Source: Cladocopium goreaui (taxonomy: Eukaryota; Sar; Dinophyceae; Suessiales; Symbiodiniaceae). Taken from it: a DNA stretch of 64,000 nucleotides. The stretch spans positions 840,206-904,205 of the forward strand of contig CAMXCT020001113.1 of the NCBI GenBank assembly GCA_947184155.2, in the 5' to 3' direction. The translations under genes were made by a program, and so were the position numbers. The first letter of the stretch is position 1; each line of letters begins with the position of its first letter. Shown here one piece after another: positions 11,777-20,532 of this stretch. The notes under the pieces were generated by a model, which did no database searches, had not been told where the DNA came from, and saw only the letters and a list, made by a program, of their open reading frames with translations.

Positions 11777-11915
11777 CTTTCGCCATATTGAGACCCCGGT
11801 TCAACTGGTTCTTGTGTTTTGAAATCCCACTAAGGGACTCATCCAATCCCCGAAAGGGAACCAACGGAATCAAGAATAAAGACCATGTTTGTACAAGTAA
11901 AGTTCCATTTCATAC

Positions 11916-12009
11916 AGATGAAATGAGGTGTTCAGTGGTCCCGCAATGCCAGGAAGGACCTCCGCTTTGGCTTTTTCAATTTCCGGATTTGTTTCCTGCA
12001 GAATGCCAG
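11916..12009 (-). CDS. Candidate exon upstream of the J-domain exons
   Basis: It starts after GTTGCGCAG with two leading bases and encodes GILQETNPEIEKAKAEVLPG. Its first codon is completed by the single base left by the exon at 12076-12158, so the two are phase compatible. The donor used here (GT at 11915-11914) leaves two bases, which does not fit the phase-0 start of 11708-11776; a different donor or a missing exon is likely. Confidence 0.42.
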
Positions 12010-12075
12010 CTGCGCAACTTGAGGCTCAGAATGCTTAAAGTCAGGCCCTTCTGAAAATCTGCGACATTCATGCAC

Positions 12076-12158
12076 CTTCATCGATGTTTTGGTCCCAGAG
12101 TAGCCCGCTGTCCTTTGGCTTATCAGGATCCTCGTCATCCTTTGGCCCTTCAGCCGAC
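12076..12158 (-). CDS. Candidate acidic exon upstream of the J-domain
   Basis: A GTTAG acceptor and a GT donor (GATGAAG/GTGCAT) bound a frame rich in charged residues: AEGPKDDEDPDKPKDSG followed by LLWDQNID. Such acidic Lys/Asp/Pro segments are common linkers in this kind of protein. One leading and one trailing base; the trailing base fits the next exon leftward. Confidence 0.45.
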
Positions 12159-12371
12159 CTAACGCTACTCTTTGATCCTTGGCGGGGCGGCGAGGTCTGA
12201 CCGAAGCGTTCAAGAGGACTATGGTTTTAGATACGAATGACAGGAATCTCGTGGAACTTCATCAAGACTCTTTTGTTGGCTTTCGGATTCCAAAGTGCCG
12301 GCACAGATTGCAGAAAATAGAAAAAACGTTCGGGTTATTCTGAAACGCATATTAACCTCTGTTCTGACTAG

Positions 12372-12645
12372 TTCGCTAAGAGAGCACATCCAACAGAATA
12401 AACACTGTCAGATGTGTGCCGCTCCATTGTTCTATCAATATGAGGAAACCGTTGGAGAACCAAATGGAAGACCCATTGAATCCGTTGAATCCCATATAAA
12501 ACCAATGAATCCTCTGCCCACTGGCCACCGAGTTGCTTGATGAGCTTGAAGAAGAGGAACTGGGCACGGGGTATAATGAGGCGACAAGAGTTGGTTTCTG
12601 ATGGTTCCTGTTGTTCCATGAGGTCCCCAACTTTTCACAACCTAT
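12372..12645 (-). CDS. Weak candidate Ser-rich exon
   Basis: One frame reads a run of eight serines then NSVASGQRIHW, the sort of low-complexity stretch found in nuclear linker regions. Edges are undefined and the plus strand (LDELEEEELG) is also open here, so this may be noncoding. Confidence 0.2.
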
Positions 12646-12767
12646 TTGCTACTTACCGGATCATTTTTTCGCCAAGATCTGCATCTGTCCCCACCAATGT
12701 CGGTGTACATCCTGTTCAAAAAATTAGTCTCTTCACCAGCAACAAAAACGTTCGGCCGAAAAGTTGT

Positions 12768-12851
12768 GCGCTCCTCTTGCCCTTCTTGTGTTTCTTGTGC
12801 TTGTGTTTTTTCTTGCGCCTCAGAGGCCAAGGACATTCAAGGACCATATGG
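12768..12851 (-). CDS. Candidate Lys/His-rich exon
   Basis: It follows an acceptor CGATTTTCAG whose flank resembles that of the HPD exon (both continue ACACA(T/G)CCA(T/C)AT), suggesting a duplicated exon start. One frame gives RRKKKHKHKKHKKGKR, a basic nuclear-type tract. The right side is set by the acceptor; the left edge is a guess. Confidence 0.35.
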
Positions 12852-13121
12852 ATGTGTCTGAAAATCGTGGTATACCCCCTTGTATGGCCATTTGAATAAG
12901 CAAAATGATGTTTTCAACATGTTCAACCATCAAATTTGGATGTTTTTCCTCCATTCAGTTTCACCCAGATGTGCTGAGTCACCAAGTCCCCCACTGCTTG
13001 GCGCTGCTACTGGAGGAGCTACTGCAGGCCGAGTTCACAAACCAGGCCCTCATTTATGCTGATAAATAATAATGAAAATATGATCATAAAAATAATCATT
13101 ATAATTCATGATTTTAGTCAG

Positions 13122-13182
13122 AAACCCTTTGGAGCTAGACAGTCCCAGTGCCAAAGGTCGGTTGAATGAAGCGGCGCAAAAG
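13122..13182 (+). CDS. Candidate single exon with GT-AG borders, unknown
   Basis: TTTTAGTCAG precedes and GTGTGTG follows a 61-bp frame encoding NPLELDSPSAKGRLNEAAQK. The borders are canonical but the donor merges into a TG microsatellite, and the surrounding genes are on the other strand, so support is limited. Confidence 0.25.
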
Positions 13183-13434
13183 GTGTGTGTGTGTGTGTGC
13201 GTGTGTGTGTGTGTGTGTCTCATGCTCCATCCGAGTACTGAGTACATGATGCCAGCTGGCCCTGCCACAATTTGGATGTGTTTGAAAACGCTTTGAACTC
13301 AAAGTAGGGCTTGATCTCGAGAGCACTGCATTCCTTGAAACAAAAATAGATACATGTGTATGTGTATATATATATATATACATAAATATGAACATATTGA
13401 AATATATATATATATCATATATAGATATGATTGA
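13183..13434. other. TG microsatellite and unassigned DNA
   Basis: A short (TG)n at 13183-13218 and a small TATA microsatellite at 13368-13420; nothing else recognised. Confidence 0.6.
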
Positions 13435-14740
13435 TTGATTGATTGATTGCTTGATTGATTGACTCATTGATAGATAGATAAATAGATAGATAGATACATA
13501 CATACACACATACACACATACACACATACACACATACACACATACACACATACACACACACAGACAGACAGACAGACAGACAGACATACATTACATACAT
13601 ACATACATTACATTACATTACATTACATTACATTACATTACATATCATTACATAACATACATACATACATACAATACATGCCATACATACCATACATACC
13701 ATACATTGCATACCATACATTGCATACCATACATTGCATACCATACATTGCATACCATACATTGCATACATTACATACATTACATACATTACATACATTA
13801 CATACATTACATACATTAAATACATTACATACATTACATACATTACATACACTACATACATTACATACATTACATACATTACATTACATTACATTACATA
13901 CATTACATTACATACATTACATTACATACATTACATTACATACATTACATTACATACATTACATTACATACATTACATTACATACATTACATTACATACA
14001 TTACATTACATACATTACATTACATGCATTACATTACATACATTACATACATTACATACATTACATACATTACATACATTACATTACATTACATTACATT
14101 ACATTACATTACATTACATTACATTACATTACATTACATTACATTACATACACTACATACATTACATACATTACATTACATAACATTACATACACTACAT
14201 ACATTACATACATTACATACATTACATACATTACATACATAACACAACATTACATTACATTACATTACATTAGATTGCATTAGATTACATGACATTACAT
14301 TACATACATACTTACCTTACATTACCTTACATTACCTTACATTACCTTCAATTACCTTACATTACATTACATACATACATACATGCATTACACTACATTA
14401 CATTACATTACATTGCATATTACATTACATTACATTGCATTGCATTGCATTCCATTACGCTACACTACACTACAATACATTACATTACCTTACATACATT
14501 ACACGCGTTTCCTGCATTACACTTATTGCCTTAAGAAATGTATATACATCACATAAGTTAAATACATTACATACATGTACATATACAGATACAGATACAT
14601 AGTCATATACAGATACAGATACATAGTCATATACGTATACATGAGACATGATACATGATAGATGAGACATGAAACATGATATATGATACATGTTATATGA
14701 TACATGATCCATACATATTGCATATAATATGACATGTATA
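13435..14740. repeat. 1.3-kb compound simple repeat, mainly TACAT/TACATTACAT
   Basis: Ordered blocks: GATT, GATA, ACACAT, GACA, TACAT with a nested higher-order CATTACATAC and CATTACATTACATA register, then degraded TACATGAT units to about 14740. The apparent His-Tyr-Ile-Thr proteins are repeat artefacts. Confidence 0.96.
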
Positions 14741-14794
14741 TTATATATATATATACATATATATTATACTATCATATACATGCTTCCTCCGCAG

Positions 14795-14859
14795 TCCCTG
14801 ACCTGGATGCACTCCTGCGACTACGACCTGAAGTGCCAGAACATCTCAGAGCAAAGATG
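14795..14859 (+). CDS. Candidate exon, unknown
   Basis: Acceptor CTTCCTCCGCAG, then a frame SLTWMHSCDYDLKCQNIS with 18 of the first 19 third positions G or C, then GATG/GTCT. The GC3 bias is much stronger than in the two other frames. No neighbouring exon joins it. Confidence 0.35.
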
Positions 14860-14954
14860 GTCTTGATTTTATATGAAACCTGTTTCCAAATGCAAGATGT
14901 TCTTTAAAAGTACCAGTACAGAAGAGTTCATTGAAGATAAGATCCAGCTATCAT

Positions 14955-15085
14955 TTAAGACTTTCCTCCAGTCCATGGCCCCAGTTCCTCAATGGAGTCG
15001 GCATTTTTCAGGTCCCACACTTCGCGAAGGCTCCGCTGGGGGTGGCGGGGCGGTAGGAGCTGGGCCCAGCAGGCCTTGTTTGTAC
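14955..15085 (-). CDS. Candidate exon, frame ambiguous
   Basis: An acceptor-like GTTTTCCAG/G is followed on the minus strand by GC-rich DNA open in all three frames for 25 codons or more. The longest reads LREVWDLKNADSIEELGPWT. Which frame is used, and whether it is coding, cannot be decided by eye. Confidence 0.22.
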
Positions 15086-15099
15086 CTGGAAAACTGCTC

Positions 15100-16297
15100 G
15101 CAGCTTGGGGGAAACCTTGGTTGGGTAGTTTAATGGTCTGAAAATGGTGCCTAAATGGCACCAGAAAGGCTACATGTGGTTTCTCAAATTCATCTGATAC
15201 TAAAACTGCTTGACGTTTGCCATCAAGGCGGTCCGAAAATTGGAGGCCCCAAAATCATCTAAGTTGGCAATTCTGAATGGGGAAAGCAATGGTTACTGGG
15301 AGTGTCTAGGGACTGAAGCCTTCAAGTCCAAATGAGGCTTGCATTGGTCGTCGTTACTCCTTGCTCAGCAAAGAAATTCCTAGCAAGGCTACATGATCCA
15401 GAGTCATCTAGTAAGACAGTAAGGCTGTTAGTTGAGATGCTCACAAACATCAAGGAACTCCTGTGACCATGATGTCATCATGGAAGTTCCGGAATCCTGG
15501 ACTTCTTTCCATTCCAACTCTCAGGTTCTCTGATTCCAGCACTACTGTTCTAAGTTCCATTTGAAACCTTGAAACTCAATTTCACCAGCAGTTGGAGTCC
15601 ATTCTGCATCAAAATGCACTTCAATTCCAAACACCACGATCTACAATGATCTACATTGAAATCTACATCTATTGAGGGCAACTTTCCCCAAATCTGTCCG
15701 AGCGCACATCTCCCGCATAGCCCGAGAGCCAGCATGCGGTGAGAGGTTGCGCTTGGGCGCTGGGATGACTACTGGTCACGACGGTCACGCTTCCAAAATC
15801 GAGCTTCGATACAAAAATAACCATGAAACTTTTCGAAAAACCGTAAAACCTTTGCGGGAAAATCATCTCTGGGTCACTTTTCGAATCTTTAATTTGCTGG
15901 CTAAGTTTTTATTTAAAAGACAGGCAAAGACATGTGCTAAGGACTCCAAATCATTCAAATGCCGAAATTCAAGCAGACTGGGCCTTGTGGGACCTGTACT
16001 TCCCCAATCTCTGGAGGTTTAGGTGTTTTGCCTTGGTCAATTTGGTCAATGGTGACCCCTGAAAGAACTCAACGAATGTGGAAGCTTTGGCTCGGCAAAA
16101 AGCGCAGGTTTGGGCCACCAAACACTTGAAGCACTCGAAGCGCTTCATGAAGTTTCGCTCACCACCTGAGTTGGGACTGAGCTTGGAGAGTTTGAGTCAT
16201 ACCGAATACCACGCTGTTTTTTAATTAGGTGATAAGCATGATACAGTAAACATCATTGGCCTCACCAATAGCTGTTCATGGTTCTTCTACAAAGACT
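15100..16297. other. Unassigned, probably intergenic
   Basis: No supportable exon. A GC-rich patch at 15690-15790 is open on both strands without decisive codon bias. Confidence 0.35.
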
Positions 16298-16428
16298 TCA
16301 GATCCCACCAGAAGTCTCACTAATATCTCGCACTTTTCGGCGCCAACTCTCTTGGATCATGGCAACTCTTGCAGTACCAATCTCGGCTTCGATCTTCGTC
16401 CTCTTGCCGCCATCGATTTTTTGCGCCG
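16298..16428 (-). CDS. Terminal exon, basic helical C-terminus, unknown protein
   Basis: The minus-strand frame encodes KRTKIEAEIGTARVAMIQES followed by WRRKVRDISETSGGI and TGA (16298-16300). It starts with two leading bases after TTGGAG, which completes the single base left by the exon at 16538-16774 through a GT donor. Composition (alternating basic and acidic, amphipathic) and phase agreement support coding. No family recognised. Confidence 0.55.
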
Positions 16429-16537
16429 CTCCAAGATTGTTCATTCAAACTTGCAGGTGTTGCACTCAATTTGGAAAAAAGAAACGGGTCAAAAAACAAG
16501 GTCAATTGAGTCAATTTCACATAATTTCACACTTTAC

Positions 16538-16774
16538 ATTGATACTGGCCCCTCGCCTGCAGACCCGCCGAGCGGTGAGAATTGAAGAACTGTGCACGAA
16601 CCCCGGCACCGTATTCCCTGGCAGTCGACTGAGCCCCAGCTATATGCTTGAAAGGATTCAGCGTTGCCGGGTTCATCCTGACGAGGTGAACCCGTGGATT
16701 GTTCAACGCATCATCATTCTTTTTCATCCACTGCCAAACTCCGATGAAAGGCAGGTTGCAACTCCAGTAAATGG
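16538..16774 (-). CDS. Internal exon of the same minus-strand gene, unknown protein
   Basis: Acceptor ATTTTTTGCCAG, two leading bases, 78 codons, donor CAAT/GTAAAG. It encodes LPFIGVWQWMKKNDDALNNP, then VHLVRMNPATLNPFKHIAGA and a Gly/Ala/Arg-rich end. Third positions are biased to G/C and no stops occur. A GC donor at CTGCAG/GCGAGG (16557) is an alternative but breaks phase with the last exon. Function unknown. Confidence 0.55.
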
Positions 16775-17987
16775 CTGGCAAAAAATACGTGTCTCTTCAT
16801 TTGGGGTTCATTGTACTACTTCCCTACTTTCAAGACTCAGAACCCCCAACCTAATCCCCAACCTGTTAGCACCGTAGCTGCTTCCTTTGAAGTCGCTCAC
16901 GTCGCCCAAGGCACGAAGGTTCCGCGCCTGCGGTCGTGTTTCCCCGATGCCATGCATTGTCACGGCACCCAATAATTTCATGTGTAGTGAAAGAATAATG
17001 GAGCTATTGGAAGCGATTGGACGTTAGTGGCACGGTGGCACTGGAAGATATCCCCTCACCTGCAGCTTGCCATCGTGGAACCGATGAATCTCGAACCTCA
17101 GAGATTTCAGAGGATTGCCATGTCCATCAGCGATCACAGCCGAGGTTTGCGGATCACTAATGAGAATTTCTTAGCAATTCTGAACAAGTCTCAGCAGTCT
17201 TAGCAATTCTTAGTACCTCAGAATCGCGAGTCTTTTCTCGTCCCACAGTCAAAGTCGGTCTGACGACATGGTCATCTCATGAGACCAAATCGGCTGGTGA
17301 GGAGCCCCTGATAATGAGAGTAAATTGATTCACTGCCCCATTCAAAACTGGCACAAAACCAAGTTGTTCGAAAAAGGTTTGGAAGTGGAAATCAACGGAA
17401 ATAAGTGGCGAATTTCCCGGACATGGAGTCTGCCCTAACTTTTACTCTCCCCTCACCTTTCCCTTTGACCAAAGGAGCTGGATCTGCTCCCCAGCCAAAT
17501 CGGAGGTCTGCAGGTTGGGATGCAGACCTTGGTTGATCGCAGACGATCTTTTCACCTGCCGAACAACTCTGATGAAAAGGTTCAACCGGTGTTAGGCAGC
17601 CAAATCAACACTCACAAACAAGTCCAAGCCTTGGAAAAGTGACCCTGTTGAAATGCTGAAAGCACGGAGAACCAGGAGTCTGAAACTTCAGCATCCCAAT
17701 TGAATCCCACACCAGATATCACCCAATGGTTCATCCTCTAAGATAAATCTGCAAGCAGCTAATCACAGCTGTTCATGCTGCCTCCCCTTACACATGAAGG
17801 GCCCAGAGGTGTCGCAGCCCGGTGTCAACTGGCAGCCCCCCACTTTCCCGTGAGAAGTAGATGTCCTGTTCAATCGCCTCACGTTGGCAATCAGCTTAAC
17901 CCCACTTGTGCCCTGGCATTGCCATCTTTGGTGATAAATTCCAGACTTGCAAAGGGTCAAGTTGGCAGAAAACAAAGGAACATTACG
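16775..17987. other. Unassigned DNA upstream of the minus-strand gene
   Basis: Further 5' exons probably lie here but none is clear. A minus-strand tract near 17780-17940 is open but lacks codon bias. Confidence 0.35.
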
Positions 17988-18330
17988 CATATATATATAT
18001 ACATAACATATAATATAATACAATACAATTTAATATAACATAGTATAATACAACATAATATAACATAATGTAACATAATATAATATAATAAAATAATGTA
18101 ACGTAATATGATAATAATATAGAATAATATTATGTAATATAATAAAAATGTGATATAAATATAACAAAATTTTATATAATATATAATATATAATATAATA
18201 TATAATATAATATATAATATAATATATAATATAATATATATAATATAATATATAATATAATATATAATATAATACATAATATAATATAATATATAATATA
18301 ATATATAATATAATATATAATATAATATAT
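17988..18330. repeat. TATAATATAA microsatellite
   Basis: About 340 bp of A/T-only repeats directly abutting the outer end of the DIRS-type element at 18331, which probably inserted into or beside it. Confidence 0.95.
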
Positions 18331-18479
18331 AACAACTCTTTAAGACCATGAGAGCAGCAATAGAAATGTGCATCGGAGCCGGACGCACTTTTTGTAAACG
18401 TTGGCCATGAGTGTGACTCACTCAGCTAGCTAGGATCACTTTTGAAGTGTCCCACTCTGGCTGAGTCAAACATGTGCTT
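18331..18479 (-). repeat. Split direct repeat, outer copy (B2), element 1
   Basis: 149-bp outer terminal repeat beginning AACAACTCTTTAAGACC. It is repeated at 18637-18785 and, inverted, at 25266-25414 and 25572-25720. Confidence 0.93.
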
Positions 18480-18530
18480 CCCTCCCCTTTTGAGTTAGGA
18501 GAGGGCGGGTGGGGATTTCAAAATCACACC

Positions 18531-18546
18531 CTTGAGCCAAAATGGC
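18531..18546 (-). other. DinoSL-like 16-mer, element 1
   Basis: On the minus strand this reads GCCATTTTGGCTCAAG, identical to the last 16 nt of the conserved dinoflagellate spliced leader. It lies in the 157-bp middle segment (18480-18636) between the two 149-bp repeats. It is the element-1 copy of the site at 25505-25520. Confidence 0.6.
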
Positions 18547-18636
18547 CCCAGGCCAAGCTGGTTCAAGGGTTTCCCTCCCACAAACACCCCTCTCATGTCA
18601 TTTAGTTGTTACAACAACAGCTTCACTGTTTCACCC

Positions 18637-18785
18637 AACAACTCTTTAAGACCATGAGAGCAGCAATAGAAATGTGCATCGGAGCCGGACGCACTTTTTG
18701 TAAACGTTGGCCATGAGTGTGACTCACTCAGCTAGCTAGGATCACTTTTGAAGTGTCCCACTCTGGCTGAGTCAAACATGTGCTT
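18637..18785 (-). repeat. Split direct repeat, inner copy (B1), element 1
   Basis: Second 149-bp copy; the recombinase stop lies 47 bp inside it. With the middle segment it forms the B1-A2-B2 end expected when an A1 copy lies at the 5' end. Confidence 0.93.
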
Positions 18786-18831
18786 GATTGAGTCCATGAT
18801 GCCAACTTGGTCCATTCTGCGTTCGAGCGCA

Positions 18832-20418
18832 TTATGACTCCGATGAAGATGATGAAGAGGTAGAGGGCTCATCATCCAATTTCTGTTGCTTGGGCTTAAA
18901 ACATTTATTGCATTCTGGCTTGTCTGGGTCCGCTTGACTTGCAAGTGCATAGTCTGCGTGGCCACGTGCAAAATACCAGTTGCATTGGGTGCGCCATAGG
19001 TAGTGAGGACGCGTTGGTCCACTACAGGCTACCTTGTGGATCTTGCCGTAGGCAGATCTGTTAATCACAAACTCCACTGAAGCTGGCTGCTCCGATGGCG
19101 GAGCAATATCCACTGCAGCCTCGCAGTCCGCAAGGCAGCCCACGGACTGGTTCCGTAAGGAAACTGCTGCGGCTGGCGGGGAACAATTTTGCGCCTGGCT
19201 GAGGATCGCAGAAAGTTCCGCCCGGGCTGCTGCTAAAGAAGTTGTGAGAGAAGCTTCTTTTGCCAAGGAATGTAGCTGCTGAAGTGGAGCGTCGCGGATA
19301 TATATCCTGAAGCACTCCGAACCCCAGCGCCCAAATAGCTGGATCCTCCAGAGTTCGATCTGGGTCTGTGCCAGGTACACTGCGCCAGTTGCCCGGGCGC
19401 TGTGTCCGGTGAATCTCCTTGCCCCAGTGTCTGTGTGAGTAGGAAGATTCAGCTGCTGTGCCATGCATTGCATGGTGTCGGCCCATCCGCATTTGGATGA
19501 CTGCTCACCTGTGGCTGATGGGAAAACCCAGCGATCGCTGATAGCTCCCACTGCCTCTAGGTGCTCCACCATGGCATGGTATGGACACTCTGGCTGCCGG
19601 GCATTCTGTTCGCAATTACAAGAATGCGTTCGAGTTGCGCCCAGGGCTTGCCAATCCGCCTTACTGGATGGAAGCTTCCAGTGGATAAGTCTTTGGACCT
19701 TGTCGATTTCGATGTGCGACCTCTCTGCCGAGCTTGCCTCGATTTCACGAAGGAGCCACCATGATGCCAACATGACCGACCTCATCGGGAAAATTGGTCC
19801 TCCAGGAGCTGCTGGGTCCTTGTGAACTTTCAGCTTCGCTAGCTCGATCATCGGCAAAGGTTGCGCCTGTTTGGCTGGCCCTCGGCCCCTTTGGCACGCC
19901 CTTCTGGCTTGCCTAGAGGCCTGGGCAAGCTGTGCTGTCCAATCAAGTCCTCTCTCAATGTGTATCTGCTTGGCTGTATCCATGTACAGCTCTGCTGATC
20001 TATAGCCGGCCATGTCCATCGCTCCCATCACCGTGTTGATGAGGTCCGGGGACAGACGGAACGGGTCTGAGAAACCCGCCGCCCTGGCCAAGGCAGACCA
20101 CGTTGATTTCCTTGACTCGTAGGGGCCTCTGGATGTATCTGCCTTTGCTCTCTTTGTGATGTGTTCTGCACACTTTTCCGGACCTGTGGATGCGTGCCTT
20201 ATGGCGTCGTTTAGCGAGCCCCTAGCGTAAGCCTTGACACCTGGCTGTGCCAATGGTGCGGCTGCTTCGGGATGCCCGGGGTCGACGGCCCCATAGACGG
20301 GCCCCTCCTGCAATGGGCGTAGCCCTGCAGAATGGGTGGCTGGTTTTGCCTGGGGTATTCCCTGGCCCAGCCAAAACCGTGGACCTAGACTACGCTTCAT
20401 TTCGAGCCCAAAACTCAT
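18832..20418 (-). CDS. Tyrosine recombinase of DIRS-type element, copy 1
   Basis: 528 aa, ATG at 20418. Residues about 100-390 form a tyrosine recombinase/integrase core: Arg224 in WWLLREIEAS, His339 and Arg342 in TGHSARATGA, Trp365 in GRWGSECF and the nucleophile candidate Tyr373 in FRIYIRD. These are the catalytic Arg, His-x-x-Arg, Trp and Tyr of the family, all present. It would integrate the circular cDNA without making target duplications. A C-terminal Cys tract (C465, C479, C503, C506) with WRTQCNWYFA looks like a zinc-binding tail, and the protein ends in a serine run. It starts 114 bp downstream of the RT stop. The protein is identical to the copy at 23633-25219. Confidence 0.92.
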   Translation of the reverse strand: MSFGLEMKRSLGPRFWLGQGIPQAKPATHSAGLRPLQEGPVYGAVDPGHPEAAAPLAQPGVKAYARGSLNDAIRHASTGPEKCAEHITKRAKADTSRGPYESRKSTWSALARAAGFSDPFRLSPDLINTVMGAMDMAGYRSAELYMDTAKQIHIERGLDWTAQLAQASRQARRACQRGRGPAKQAQPLPMIELAKLKVHKDPAAPGGPIFPMRSVMLASWWLLREIEASSAERSHIEIDKVQRLIHWKLPSSKADWQALGATRTHSCNCEQNARQPECPYHAMVEHLEAVGAISDRWVFPSATGEQSSKCGWADTMQCMAQQLNLPTHTDTGARRFTGHSARATGAVYLAQTQIELWRIQLFGRWGSECFRIYIRDAPLQQLHSLAKEASLTTSLAAARAELSAILSQAQNCSPPAAAVSLRNQSVGCLADCEAAVDIAPPSEQPASVEFVINRSAYGKIHKVACSGPTRPHYLWRTQCNWYFARGHADYALASQADPDKPECNKCFKPKQQKLDDEPSTSSSSSSES

Positions 20419-20532
20419 ATGTTACCTACCCAAGAAAACATGCAGTGCACAGCCTTAGTTCTTATGTGAAAACCTATGCCCCCCAAACCACTTTTCCCCC
20501 TTTGAAAGATCTGGCGTACCCTTTGGTAAATG

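Noticed and set aside
13600-14540. Long His/Thr/Tyr/Ile frames
   Set aside because: Artefacts of TACAT repeats.
18030-18421. Tyr/Ile/Leu-rich frames beside the DIRS element
   Set aside because: TATAA microsatellite running into the element terminus; not coding.
19463-19825. Open frames opposite the recombinase and RT genes (also 20744-21283, 21647-21985, 24226-24588)
   Set aside because: Antisense shadows of the intact retrotransposon genes, with no codon bias of their own.
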